Shown piece by piece: positions 1 to 8,788 of a DNA stretch of 64,000 nucleotides. The notes below the pieces were generated by a model, which ran no database searches, had not been told where the DNA came from, and was given only the letters and a program-made list of their open reading frames with translations. A program made the position numbers and the translations under genes. The stretch lies in assembly GCA_951813535.1 (NCBI GenBank), contig OX638345.1, positions 2,663,158 to 2,727,157 on the forward strand. Direction: 5' to 3'. Position 1 is the first letter of the stretch; each line of letters begins with the position of its first letter. This DNA comes from an uncultured Dehalococcoidia bacterium. Lineage in GTDB: Bacteria; Chloroflexota; Dehalococcoidia; Lucifugimonadales; UBA3495.

Positions 1-197
1 CCGTCGGCCACCAGCGTGCCGCTTCCCTCGACAATGTAGACCTCGTGCTCCCACTCGTGGATGTGATGGGCACTGGTTCCGCCCGGCTCGATGACGGAAT
101 AGGCCAGGGTCACCAGGGGCGGGTTGTCGTCGGCGCTGATCAGGCGTGCCGGGGCGCCGGGAGCGAAATCTTTGATGTTGCGAATCAGGGGTTCCAT
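1..197 (-). CDS. Cupin-domain protein (5' part, cut by window edge)
   Basis: Only the first 65 codons are in the window. The peptide begins MEPLIRNIKDFAPG and contains a cupin-like metal-site segment, AHHIHEWEHEVYIVEG, with the usual histidines and glutamate of cupin motif 1 (G-x5-H-x-H-x3,4-E-x6-G). Small cupins of this type are sugar-binding, dioxygenase-like or sensory proteins, and the specific role cannot be told from this part. A strong Shine-Dalgarno (AGGAGAG) lies just upstream of the ATG. The gene follows the carboxymuconolactone decarboxylase-like gene by about 70 bases on the same strand, so the two may be co-transcribed. Confidence 0.75.
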   Translation of the reverse strand, partial: MEPLIRNIKDFAPGAPARLISADDNPPLVTLAYSVIEPGGTSAHHIHEWEHEVYIVEGSGTLVAD

Positions 198-266
198 GGT
201 CGGCTCTCCTCAGGCGGGGCGTCTGTTGCTGTGATTTGGCGCTGAGTTGGTGAAACCAACCGTCGA

Positions 267-812
267 CTAGGTTATCTCCGGCTGCACACCCTCGGGAAGG
301 TCTACCTCGAAGGCCGAGAGGACCTGGCCCACCAGCAGGTAGTGGCCCATGAGTACGGTGATCTCCAACGTCTTCTGAATGCCGAAATGGCCGGAAACGG
401 CGCCGAAAGTCTCGTCACTTACCTTGTGGTTGCGGAATAATTCCTGAACGTACTTGACCAGCGAGGCCTCGATGCCGGTCAGGCCCTCTGGCGCCTTGCC
501 GGTGGCTATGGCATTGACCACGTCCTCCGATACTCCAGCCTGCCGCGCCAGGCGGGCGTGGGCGGAGAACTCGTACTGCTGGCGGATCTCCCGGGCCGTC
601 GCGCAGATGACGATCTCGCGGTGGGCTTCGGAAATATCCAGGTCGAACCGAGCGTAGGCGCCCGTGTGCGCTACTCTGGCCGCCAGGTCGGGGCTGTGCA
701 GCAGCACGCCGTACGGGCCGCGGACACTGCCGCGACTGCTCGCGATGGAGTCGAAAAATTCCTGGTGTTCAGGGGCGAGTTGATCACGTGTTACGTCACT
801 CAAACGGGCCAT
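267..812 (-). CDS. Carboxymuconolactone decarboxylase (CMD/AhpD-like) family protein
   Basis: 181 residues, all alpha-helical in pattern. The central segment AHREIVICATAREIRQQYEF followed by SAHARLARQAGVSE is typical of the CMD fold, where a helix carrying E-x2-x-H is followed by a second helix. There is no CxxC pair, so it is not a classical AhpD peroxidase. Its substrate is unknown; family members act as decarboxylases or as redox-linked lyases. It lies between nadC and a small cupin gene, all leftward. The ATG start is supported by family length and by a purine-rich stretch upstream. Confidence 0.8.
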   Translation of the reverse strand: MARLSDVTRDQLAPEHQEFFDSIASSRGSVRGPYGVLLHSPDLAARVAHTGAYARFDLDISEAHREIVICATAREIRQQYEFSAHARLARQAGVSEDVVNAIATGKAPEGLTGIEASLVKYVQELFRNHKVSDETFGAVSGHFGIQKTLEITVLMGHYLLVGQVLSAFEVDLPEGVQPEIT

Positions 813-911
813 TGGAGAATGCTCCTTGCTCTTGGATTGTTGGGACTGGCACCGGCAATATACCGCCGCGCGCTACCCGCGTTCAAGCCGGGCGGTCGGC
901 GGAAGCGGATG

Positions 912-1772
912 CTAGTCGGGGAACTCCAGGTCCAGCGAGATGTCCAGCGCGTCGGTGGAATGGGTCAGGCCGCCGATGCTGATCAGGTCCACTCCGGTCT
1001 GAGCCACGTCGCGCACGGTTGCCAGCGTGATCCCGCCCGAAGCCTCGATGGACGCCCGCCCACCGATGATACCCACGGCCTCGCGCATCATCTCCACCGG
1101 CATGTTGTCCAGCATGATGATATGCGCTCCGGCGTCCACCGCCTCCCGCACCTGTTCCAGCGACTCCACTTCCACCTCGACTCGGATCGTGTGGGATGAT
1201 TGCGCGATGGCGTGGCGCACCACCGCCGCCAGCGGCTCTTCCAGCGACGCCCGCGCCGCCAGGTGGTTGTCTTTGATCAGGATGCCGTCGGCCAGGTTGA
1301 AGCGATGGTTGTACCCCCCGCCCATGCGCACGCTGTACTTGTCCAGGTACCGGTGTCCCGGCGCCGTCTTGCGGGTATCCACGATGCGGGCCGCCGTACC
1401 TTCCACCGCCCGCACGTAGCGGTTGGTGGCGGTGGCGATGCCGCTCATCCGCTGCATGAAGTTCAGGGCGGTACGTTCGGCGCGCAGGATCGCCGCCGCC
1501 GATCCCACGACGCTGGCGATGTCTGTGCCGGGCTCCAGTTCTGCTCCATCGTCCAGCATCAATTCGACCTCGAGGTCCGGGTTGATCCGTCTGAACACAG
1601 CCTCCGCGACCGCGCCCCCGGCAAGTACCCCGTCAGCCTTGGCTCGCAGCATCCCGTTGCCCGTCACGCCGTCCGGAATCAACGTCTGGGTGGTCGGATC
1701 ATTGAACGCCTGGTCTTCGCTGAGGGCGGCGTCGATCAGGTTGAGGACTTCTGGCGGAAGTTGCTGACTCAT
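912..1772 (-). CDS. nadC: Nicotinate-nucleotide pyrophosphorylase (quinolinate phosphoribosyltransferase)
   Basis: 286 residues. It converts quinolinate and PRPP to nicotinate mononucleotide, CO2 and PPi in de novo NAD synthesis in the cytoplasm. The signature DTRKTAPGHRYLDKYSVRMG followed by GGYNHRFNL, with its catalytic and PRPP-binding Arg/Lys/His residues, is intact. The C-terminal barrel end EASGGITLATVRDVAQTGVD also fits. I start at MSQQLPPEV. The open frame runs 47 codons further upstream, but that stretch has no family resemblance and contains the predicted promoter. nadA and nadB are not in the window. It is divergent from fakA. Confidence 0.95.
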   Translation of the reverse strand: MSQQLPPEVLNLIDAALSEDQAFNDPTTQTLIPDGVTGNGMLRAKADGVLAGGAVAEAVFRRINPDLEVELMLDDGAELEPGTDIASVVGSAAAILRAERTALNFMQRMSGIATATNRYVRAVEGTAARIVDTRKTAPGHRYLDKYSVRMGGGYNHRFNLADGILIKDNHLAARASLEEPLAAVVRHAIAQSSHTIRVEVEVESLEQVREAVDAGAHIIMLDNMPVEMMREAVGIIGGRASIEASGGITLATVRDVAQTGVDLISIGGLTHSTDALDISLDLEFPD

Positions 1773-1864
1773 GTGCGCCTCGTCATTCGCGGAAATCGCT
1801 GGATGACCAGAGTGTGCCACGTCAATTGCCGGCCGGCAAATCGTGGACTCCTCAAACCCCGGCA

Positions 1865-1873
1865 AATATATCA
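1865..1873 (-). promoter_or_regulatory. Predicted extended -10 promoter for nadC
   Basis: The minus strand reads TGATATATT, an extended -10 (TG-n-TATATT), about 93 bases upstream of the chosen nadC start. It lies back to back with the fakA promoter. No convincing -35 was seen, which is common for extended -10 promoters. Prediction from sequence only. Confidence 0.5.
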
Positions 1874-1895
1874 ACGGGGAATGGAAAACCCGCTG

Positions 1896-1904
1896 TGATA
1901 TACT
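1896..1904 (+). promoter_or_regulatory. Predicted extended -10 promoter for fakA-degV(-recG)
   Basis: TGATATACT sits 34 bases upstream of the fakA ATG and has the same TG-n-TATAnT form as several other intergenic regions in this window. It implies a leader of roughly 25 bases. No strong -35 and no clear Shine-Dalgarno are visible ahead of fakA. Confidence 0.5.
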
Positions 1905-1937
1905 CGCGCTCACTACTCATTTGATAACAATTTTGGC

Positions 1938-3614
1938 ATGACATCGCTTTTCACCACGTTGCAAGGTACCGATTTGCGTCAGGCTATGCTCGGCGCGGTC
2001 GCGTACATGGAACTGTATCGGGACGCCGCCAACGCGCTGAACGTTTTCCCGGTTCCCGACGGCGATACCGGCACCAATATGTTGCTCACCCTTCGCGCCG
2101 GGGTCGAGCAGATGAATAAGGACGCCGACGCTGAAGCCGCCGGCGACGTGGCGGAATCTATCGCCACCGGGGCATTCTGGGGAGCGCGGGGCAACAGCGG
2201 CGTGATTCTCTCGCAACTACTGCGTGGTTTCGCCGACGGCGTTGCTGGATCTATCGAGATTGACTCGTCCCACGCCGTCGCGGCATTCCGGTCGGCGACC
2301 GACTCCGCCTACCACGCGGTGAGCCAGCCCCGCGAGGGCACGATGTTGTCTGTGATCCGTGGCGCGTCGGACGCTGCCGTTCGAGCCAACGACGCCGGGG
2401 AGCGCGACGTCATCGCCCTGTGGCAGGTGGCTTACGACGGCGCCATCGAAGCCCTGGCCCGCACGCCCGACCAGCTGCCCGTGCTCAAAGAAGCGGGCGT
2501 GGTCGACTCCGGAGGCCTCGGTGTCGTGGCCATCATTGGTGGCGCGCTGCAGCACCTTCTGGGCGAGAGCGGCCCCGCCGTGGACCTAGGATTGCGCAGC
2601 GTGGGCGGCGTCATCAACCCGCAACAGACCGCGTCCGTCGCCGTCGACTCCGACTTTCTCGACGCCCATGAGGCCGAGGAGTTCGGCTACTGCACCCAGT
2701 TTGTCATCCATGGCCGCGAATTGGACATTGACACGTTGCGTAACGGTTTCGCCGGCATTGCAGATTCCACCGTCATCGTCGGTGGCGGCCAGGCCGTGCG
2801 GATCCACGTCCACACCGCCGACCCCGGTTCCGCGCTGAGCTACGGCATCGGTTTCGGGGAATTGGATGAACTGAAAATCGACAATATGAGCCTGCAGAAC
2901 CGCGACTGGGCGGCCGGACACCGGGAGCGCGCCCGACCCGCCGAGATCCGCCCCGGAGTTTCCGTGATCGCGGTTGCCTCGGGCAAAGGCCTCGCCGACT
3001 TGTTCCAGGACGCGGGCTGTGCCGCCATCATTCCCGGTGGGCAGACCCTCAATCCCAGCGCCAGCGAGATCATCGATGCCGCCATGTCCGCCGGCACCAC
3101 CGACGTGATCGTGCTCCCCAACAATCACAACGTCATCCTCACCGCCAACCAGGCGGCGGAAGCCGACACCGGCGAAATAACGTTGCACGTCCTGCCCAGC
3201 CGCACCATGCCCCAGGGAACCGGGGCGCTGCTGGGGTTCAATCCCGAAGTGTCCGTGTCCGATAACTTGGCCAATATGGAGTCCGCTCGCCGCGCCGTGG
3301 CAACCCTTGAGATAACCCAGGCGGTACGCGACTCTGTGGTCGACGGCCAGGAGGTCCGGGAAGGCGAATACATGGCGATCCTGGACGGGAACCTGGCCGC
3401 CCTTGCCGAAACCGCCGACGATGCCGTCCGCGAGGGATTGCAACACTCCGCCGCTGACGAAGACAGTGTGATCACCCTGTATTGGGGAGAAGGCGCTTCG
3501 GCCGAATCGGCCACCGCCTTGCAGAATGAATTGGAAGAATCCTACGTTGGAGCCGAGGTGGACGTATACGAGGGTGGACAGCCCCACTATCCGTACCTCG
3601 TGTCTGTGGAATAA
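1938..3614 (+). CDS. fakA: FakA-like fatty acid kinase / DAK2-domain protein (YloV family)
   Basis: 558 residues, the usual length of FakA/YloV. The N-terminal DhaL/DAK2 kinase domain carries the ATP/Mg motif NVFPVPDGDTGTNM at about residues 34-47. The middle and C-terminal parts match the FakA partner-binding region, with PNNHNVILTA and PSRTMPQGTGALL typical of the family. In Firmicutes FakA phosphorylates fatty acids held by FakB, a DegV-family protein, so that exogenous acyl chains can enter lipid synthesis. Here the adjacent downstream gene is a DegV protein, which supports the same role. The start is the first Met and matches the family N-terminus, although no clear ribosome site precedes it. 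Confidence 0.88.
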   Translation: MTSLFTTLQGTDLRQAMLGAVAYMELYRDAANALNVFPVPDGDTGTNMLLTLRAGVEQMNKDADAEAAGDVAESIATGAFWGARGNSGVILSQLLRGFADGVAGSIEIDSSHAVAAFRSATDSAYHAVSQPREGTMLSVIRGASDAAVRANDAGERDVIALWQVAYDGAIEALARTPDQLPVLKEAGVVDSGGLGVVAIIGGALQHLLGESGPAVDLGLRSVGGVINPQQTASVAVDSDFLDAHEAEEFGYCTQFVIHGRELDIDTLRNGFAGIADSTVIVGGGQAVRIHVHTADPGSALSYGIGFGELDELKIDNMSLQNRDWAAGHRERARPAEIRPGVSVIAVASGKGLADLFQDAGCAAIIPGGQTLNPSASEIIDAAMSAGTTDVIVLPNNHNVILTANQAAEADTGEITLHVLPSRTMPQGTGALLGFNPEVSVSDNLANMESARRAVATLEITQAVRDSVVDGQEVREGEYMAILDGNLAALAETADDAVREGLQHSAADEDSVITLYWGEGASAESATALQNELEESYVGAEVDVYEGGQPHYPYLVSVE

Positions 3615-3651
3615 CTTTATCCAGTCGTGATCCGGCTAAGGAGCGTCCCGC

Positions 3652-4485
3652 ATGGCCATAAAAATCATCACTGACAGCACCTGCGACATCGCCCGGGAAA
3701 CCGTTGACCAATTCGGCATCTCCATCGTCCCGGCCTACGTCCTGTTCGGCGAAGAGTCCTTCCGCCAGGGCATCGACATCAATCCCACCCAGTTTTACGC
3801 TCGCCTCCAGTCCTCATCGCGACTGCCCAGCACATCCCAGCCCACTCCCGGCGATTTCACCGGCGCGATGGAACCCCTGATCTCAGCCGGCGACCAGGTT
3901 GTGTGCATCACCGTGGCCAGGCAACTCAGCGGCACCTACAATTCCGCGGCCCAGGCCGCTTCGCAGTTCGACGACGGCGCCGTGACGGTGGTCGACTCCG
4001 GCACCGCTTCCGTCGGACACATGCTCCAGGTCATCGCCGCCGCCGAGGATGCCGCCTCTGACCATGCGACGCTTGATTCGGTCGTCTCCGCCGCCCGGGC
4101 CCGCGCCGGTCGAAGCTACGGGTTCGCCATGGTGGACACGCTGGAATACCTCCAGAAAGGCGGAAGAATCGGCAAGGCCCAGGCCTTCATGGGTTCGTTG
4201 ATGAAAGTCAAACCCATTCTCAAGGTAGCGGACGGCGAGGTGTTGCCCGTCGACCGACCGCGCAACGTCCGGAGAGGTTTGCAACGCCTGGAGGAACTGG
4301 TGCGCGAACAGGGCCCGGTATCCAAACTCGCCGTCGCGTACACCACCGATGTCGGGCCGGCCGAGGAGATGCGCAGCCGCCTCTCCGACCTGGCCGATCC
4401 CGAAAACACCTACACCCTGCAGATCGGTTCCGCCATCGGGACCCACGTGGGACCGGGCGCGGTGGCGGTGTCCACCCTCCCCTGA
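3652..4485 (+). CDS. DegV family fatty-acid-binding protein (FakB-like)
   Basis: 277 residues. It begins with the DegV hallmark IKIITDSTCDI and has the acyl-chain pocket motifs PSTSQPTPGDF and TVARQLSGTYNSA, plus the conserved GGRIGKAQAFMGSLMKVKPIL near residue 180. DegV/FakB proteins bind one fatty acid in a buried tunnel and present its carboxylate to FakA. The gene lies 37 bases after fakA with a clear AAGGAG site, so the pair probably works as a fatty acid kinase. Which acyl chain it binds cannot be read from the sequence. Confidence 0.92.
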   Translation: MAIKIITDSTCDIARETVDQFGISIVPAYVLFGEESFRQGIDINPTQFYARLQSSSRLPSTSQPTPGDFTGAMEPLISAGDQVVCITVARQLSGTYNSAAQAASQFDDGAVTVVDSGTASVGHMLQVIAAAEDAASDHATLDSVVSAARARAGRSYGFAMVDTLEYLQKGGRIGKAQAFMGSLMKVKPILKVADGEVLPVDRPRNVRRGLQRLEELVREQGPVSKLAVAYTTDVGPAEEMRSRLSDLADPENTYTLQIGSAIGTHVGPGAVAVSTLP

Positions 4486-4535
4486 CCGCAGCGTACCGTT
4501 GCCGGCGCGCGGGGGTGCTGTACCGGGTTTAACCC

Positions 4536-7100
4536 ATGGATGCTGACCGCGACGAGCCCGTACCCGTCTGGCGCGAGGCCTTCCAAAAAATCCTTGCGCT
4601 GGAGGAGCACAAGGGCTTCGCAAACAACGCCGTCAGCGGGGGCATCCGGCGCTTCATCGAACGCTGGGAGCCGGAACTCCGCACGTACCTCGCAAACGAT
4701 CCGGATCGCGCGGCGCGGCTGATTTCCGCCCCTTACCGTGAACTATCGCCCGAGGCCCGGAAGGGGTGGGTCTACGCCTGGCGTGGCGCTTTGGCCGGCG
4801 AAGCGGAGCCACCGCGTCTTGACCCGGACCGCCCGGCGACGCCACAGGCAGACGACCCATCAGGGATCGATCCCCGGCCTGAAACTCCTCTTTTCAATTC
4901 CGCCGACGCCTTCCAAAACGTCCCGGTGCGCCGGCGCCAGCACTTGGCCCCCAAACTCGCGGCCACCCCGGGCGATCCGGATGATCCCGTCTCCTCGGTC
5001 CGGCGCATGGACGCCAAAACCGTGCAGCGGTTGGAGTCGCTGGGCGGCGCAACGGTTCGAGATCTGCTCTACACGCTCCCGCGCCGGTACGACGACCGGG
5101 CCGACGTCACAAACATCGCCGACATCTACGCCGGCGGAACCTTCACCCTGGAAGGCGAACTGGTGGATATCCGTTCCGCCAGCGTGGGCCAGCGCAGGCT
5201 GCAGTTGGTTGAGGGAACACTTCGCGACAACACCGGTGCGATCGACCTGCAGTGGTTTGGGCAGAAGTTTCTCGCGCGCAGCCTCCGGGCCGGTAGCACA
5301 ATGGTCGTTCATGGGAAGGCCGAACTCAACCGCGGCCGCCTGACCATCCAGTCCCCCGAATATGATGTGGTCACGGAATCCGCGCCGCCGCTCAACACCG
5401 GACGCATCATCCCGGTATATCGCCTGACCCAGGGCATGACGGCCCGCAACCTTCGGAGCCTCACCTGGCGCGCCCTGGAGCGATACCTCGGCGGCTTGGC
5501 CGAACCGCTCCCCGACGACACTTTGGCCCGGACCCATCTTGTCGGCATTCAACAGGCCATCAGCGATGCCCACTATCCGCAGGATTTGTCCCACGCTGAT
5601 CGCGCCCGCCGGCGCCTCGCCTTCGATGAAATCCTGTCCTTCCAGATGGCTATCCTGGGCCGCCGCCGTCATCGCGAGCGGGACGCGATCGGGACCCCCG
5701 TGCAATACAGCGGCCCGGCGGTGGACGGTTTTCTTTCCGAACTGCCCTTCACCCCCACCAAGGCGCAGGTACGCTGCATCGGCGAAATCCTGGCCGACAT
5801 GGCCCGTGGCACGCCACCCATGAGCCGGCTGTTGCAGGGCGAGGTGGGCAGCGGCAAGACGCTGGTCGCATTGACCGCTATACTGGCGGCCGCGTCAGAT
5901 CACCGTCAATCGGCCCTCATGGCGCCCACCGAAGTGTTGGCCGAGCAGCACTTCGCCACGGTCGGGCGACTCCTCTCCACGTTTGAGCAACCCCTTCAGC
6001 AGCCCAACGTTTTCTCCGCATATCTTCCCAGCCTGCGGCGTCCCTTCACCGTCGGCCTGCTGACTGGAAGCACTCGGGCGGCGCCGCGACGGGAGGTTCT
6101 CCGCCTGGCTGCCGAAGCACATCTGGATCTGCTCGTCGGAACTCACGCCCTGATCCAGGACGGCGTCGAGCTCCCGAACCTGGCCCTTGCCATCGCCGAC
6201 GAACAGCACCGGTTTGGCGTTGCCCAGCGCACCGCCCTCCGGGGCGCCGGCCCGGAGCAGCCTCATGCCCTGATGATGTCCGCCACACCCATACCCCGAA
6301 CGTTGCAGCTTACTCTCTACGGCGACCTGGACGTATCGACCATCGACGAACTCCCTCCCGGCCGCCAGGACATCCTCACGAGGCTGGTTCCTGAAGACAA
6401 ACGCGCCGCCGCCTACCGCTTTGTCCGACAGCAGGTGGAAGCCGGCCGCCAGGCGTTCATCATCTGCCCGCTGGTGGAGGAGTCGGAAAATCTGGACGTG
6501 CGCGCCGCCACCCAGGAACACAAGCGGCTGTCCGGAGAGGTATTCCCCGACCTCAAACTCGGACTGCTCCACGGACGCCTGTCCGGTCGAGACAAGGACA
6601 AGGTGATGCGCCAGTTCCGGGACGGCGAACTGGACGTGCTGGTCGCCACCGCCGTGGTCGAAGTGGGCATCGACGTGCCCAACGCCACGGTGATGATGAT
6701 CGACGGCGCCGACCGCTTCGGTCTGGCCCAACTGCACCAGTTCCGCGGCCGCGTGGGTCGCGGCGAACACCGCAGCTACTGCTTGCTCATGTCCGAATCG
6801 GAGTCGGAAAGGGCGCGGGAGCGCTTGTCCGCCCTGGAAAACAATCATGATGGGTTCAAGCTGGCCGAGATCGACCTCCAAATGCGCCACGAAGGCGACA
6901 TCTTCGGCACCACCCAGAGCGGCGACCAGACCATGCTTCGCATCGCCAACGTGTTCGACCAGGACCTGATGGCCCTGGCCCGCCAGGAAGCCGCAGCCAT
7001 CCTCGACGCTGACCCGGAACTGACCGACCCGATTCACGCTGGCATCGCCGCCGAACGGGACCGGTTCCTGGCCCGGGTTCAGGACAACATCAGCGACTGA
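4536..7100 (+). CDS. recG: ATP-dependent DNA helicase RecG
   Basis: 854 residues. RecG is a double-strand translocase that reverses stalled forks and branch-migrates Holliday junctions. The OB-fold wedge domain begins near residue 158 (RMDAKTVQRLESLGG). Walker A GEVGSGKT is near residue 434 and the Walker B region DEQHRFGV near 555. Later come MSATPIPRTLQL, EVGIDVPNATVMMI and QFRGRVGRG, and the C-terminal TRG-like end is present. Compared with about 690 residues in E. coli it has some 155 extra N-terminal residues, including helical and low-complexity segments of unknown role. It follows degV by 50 bases and may be co-transcribed, although the ribosome site is weak. Confidence 0.96.
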   Translation: MDADRDEPVPVWREAFQKILALEEHKGFANNAVSGGIRRFIERWEPELRTYLANDPDRAARLISAPYRELSPEARKGWVYAWRGALAGEAEPPRLDPDRPATPQADDPSGIDPRPETPLFNSADAFQNVPVRRRQHLAPKLAATPGDPDDPVSSVRRMDAKTVQRLESLGGATVRDLLYTLPRRYDDRADVTNIADIYAGGTFTLEGELVDIRSASVGQRRLQLVEGTLRDNTGAIDLQWFGQKFLARSLRAGSTMVVHGKAELNRGRLTIQSPEYDVVTESAPPLNTGRIIPVYRLTQGMTARNLRSLTWRALERYLGGLAEPLPDDTLARTHLVGIQQAISDAHYPQDLSHADRARRRLAFDEILSFQMAILGRRRHRERDAIGTPVQYSGPAVDGFLSELPFTPTKAQVRCIGEILADMARGTPPMSRLLQGEVGSGKTLVALTAILAAASDHRQSALMAPTEVLAEQHFATVGRLLSTFEQPLQQPNVFSAYLPSLRRPFTVGLLTGSTRAAPRREVLRLAAEAHLDLLVGTHALIQDGVELPNLALAIADEQHRFGVAQRTALRGAGPEQPHALMMSATPIPRTLQLTLYGDLDVSTIDELPPGRQDILTRLVPEDKRAAAYRFVRQQVEAGRQAFIICPLVEESENLDVRAATQEHKRLSGEVFPDLKLGLLHGRLSGRDKDKVMRQFRDGELDVLVATAVVEVGIDVPNATVMMIDGADRFGLAQLHQFRGRVGRGEHRSYCLLMSESESERARERLSALENNHDGFKLAEIDLQMRHEGDIFGTTQSGDQTMLRIANVFDQDLMALARQEAAAILDADPELTDPIHAGIAAERDRFLARVQDNISD

Positions 7101-7151
7101 TCAACCGAGCGCCGCGATATCCCCACCTGCGCGTGCGGCAGGCGACGTGCT

Positions 7152-7907
7152 TCAGCCCTCGGAAGCGGCGTCCCGGAAGCGATATCCGACGTTCCAGATC
7201 GTTTCCACGAACAGGTGGTCCGGGTCCTCCACCTTGGAGCGCAGCCGCCGGATGTGCACGTCCACGGTGCGCGTCCCGCCCAGGTAGTCGTAACCCCAAA
7301 CCTGGTTCAGCAGTGCCTCCCGCGTGTAGACCCGGCCCGGATTGGACGCCAGCAGGGTCAGCAGTTGAAATTCCTTGTAGGTCAGCGAGATCCGCCGGCC
7401 CGCCATCGTCACCTCGTAGCTTTGCAGGTCGATGGTCAGCTCTCCAACCCTGATCTGCTGCTCCCCACCGCGCCCATCCCGCCGGTACACGATCTGGCCG
7501 ATGCGGGCGACCAGTTCCGCGGGGGCCAGGGGCGCCACGATAAAATCGTCGGGATTGATCGCCGGGTCGTACTGGCCAATCGCCGTCGCGTCCATGACCA
7601 ACAGCGTCGGCAGATGCAGTTGGCTCACCCGTTCAATCACCGACTGCGCGCCAATGCCCACCGCCGACAGGTCCAGCAACACCACGTCCAGTTTGTCGGT
7701 GTGCGCCACGTCCTCCAGTTCCATGACGCCGCTGCCCGCCCGACACGATATCCCGGCGCGGTCGATCTGGCCCGCCAGAGACGTCATTGCATCTCCCGGG
7801 AGGGTGAGCAAGAACACGTTGTACAAACCGGAATCCTGCCTGCTGGATTGGTTCGCCTGAGGCTCGGCGCGAAATTGACGCTGGCCGGTCACCTGTCTAT
7901 CATTCAT
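7152..7907 (-). CDS. OmpR/PhoB-type winged-helix regulator with degenerate receiver
   Basis: 251 residues from the chosen start MNDRQVTG. The C-terminal half is a clear Trans_reg_C winged helix: [20 protein letters not shown], then [14 protein letters not shown] and [18 protein letters not shown]. The N-terminal half has the alternating pattern of a receiver and keeps one Asp in VVLLDLS. It lacks the acidic pair after the first strand ([10 protein letters not shown]) and the conserved Lys before the last helix (VAPLAPAE). It may therefore act without phosphorylation. No histidine kinase is adjacent. An upstream Met nine codons earlier overlaps the predicted -10, which favours the shorter start. 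Confidence 0.85.
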   Translation of the reverse strand: MNDRQVTGQRQFRAEPQANQSSRQDSGLYNVFLLTLPGDAMTSLAGQIDRAGISCRAGSGVMELEDVAHTDKLDVVLLDLSAVGIGAQSVIERVSQLHLPTLLVMDATAIGQYDPAINPDDFIVAPLAPAELVARIGQIVYRRDGRGGEQQIRVGELTIDLQSYEVTMAGRRISLTYKEFQLLTLLASNPGRVYTREALLNQVWGYDYLGGTRTVDVHIRRLRSKVEDPDHLFVETIWNVGYRFRDAASEG

Positions 7908-7924
7908 TCCGTGCGAACGGCGCA

Positions 7925-7933
7925 ATTTTAGCA
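7925..7933 (-). promoter_or_regulatory. Predicted extended -10 promoter for the winged-helix regulator
   Basis: The minus strand reads TGCTAAAAT. The expected transcription start lies near 7918, only about 11 bases before the chosen ATG at 7907, so the leader is very short. The element overlaps the first codons of the longer possible reading frame. That is the main reason for rejecting the longer start. Confidence 0.5.
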
Positions 7934-7978
7934 TACGACACCGCCAGCCAAGCCCGCCGTCCCCATTGGAGACACACC

Positions 7979-8776
7979 ATGACCACCGCTACGATGCTCC
8001 CCACGCAGCCTGCCGAACTGCGCCGAATAATCCGAGCCGGCGAGTACGGAGGCGTAACCTCCGGCCTGGCCAATGGGCACGTGCAGGCGAACCTCGCGGT
8101 GCTGCCCCGTGACCTCGCATTCGATTTCCTCCTGTTCTGCCAGCGGAACCCGCAACCGTGCCCATTGCTGGAAGTCATTGAGCCCGGCTCGGTTGAGCCG
8201 TCCTTCATGGCTCCGGGCGCGGATATCAGTACCGACATTCCGGCTTATCGTATCTACGAGAACGGCGAGATGGTCGCCGAATTGGCGTCGGTGGCCGACG
8301 TCTGGCGCGACGATTTGGTGTCGTTCCTCCTGGGCTGCAGTTTCTCCTTCGAAGCCGCGATGGCCGACTCCGGCATACCGCTGCGCCACCAGGAGGCCGG
8401 CAGCAACGTGCCGATGTACATCACAAACATTGCCACCAGGCCGGCTGGGATGTTCTCCGGCCCCATGGTGGTGAGCATGCGCCCCATCCCCCGGGAGCAG
8501 ATAGTTCGGGCCGTGCAGGTGACCTCGCGGTTCCCCGACACCCACGGCGCTCCGGTTCATATTGGCGATCCCGACGCCATCGGCATTCGCGATATCAACG
8601 CCCCGGAGTTTGGCGACGCAGTGGAAATCAAACCCGGTGAGACACCGGTTTTCTGGGCCTGCGGGGTAACGCCCCAGGCCGTCGCCCTCAACTGCAAGCC
8701 GCCGCTGATGATCACCCACGCTCCCGGCAAGATGTTCATCACGGACCGCCGCGACTCCGACTACGCAGTACTCTGA
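7979..8776 (+). CDS. DUF1445 family protein (N-terminal-type half of D-glutamate cyclase; putative hydro-lyase)
   Basis: 265 residues, the full length of the DUF1445/YcsI family. Conserved blocks include [20 protein letters not shown] near the start, [13 protein letters not shown], and [14 protein letters not shown] with CGVTPQAVA near the end. In animals one mitochondrial protein joins a DUF1445 domain to a DUF4392 domain and turns D-glutamate into 5-oxo-D-proline. Here the two domains are separate adjacent genes, 12 bases apart. A D-glutamate cyclase role is an inference from this order; bacterial DUF1445 proteins are mostly uncharacterised. A good ribosome site (GGAGA) precedes the ATG. 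Confidence 0.85.
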   Translation: MTTATMLPTQPAELRRIIRAGEYGGVTSGLANGHVQANLAVLPRDLAFDFLLFCQRNPQPCPLLEVIEPGSVEPSFMAPGADISTDIPAYRIYENGEMVAELASVADVWRDDLVSFLLGCSFSFEAAMADSGIPLRHQEAGSNVPMYITNIATRPAGMFSGPMVVSMRPIPREQIVRAVQVTSRFPDTHGAPVHIGDPDAIGIRDINAPEFGDAVEIKPGETPVFWACGVTPQAVALNCKPPLMITHAPGKMFITDRRDSDYAVL

Positions 8777-8788
8777 CAACGGAGCATC

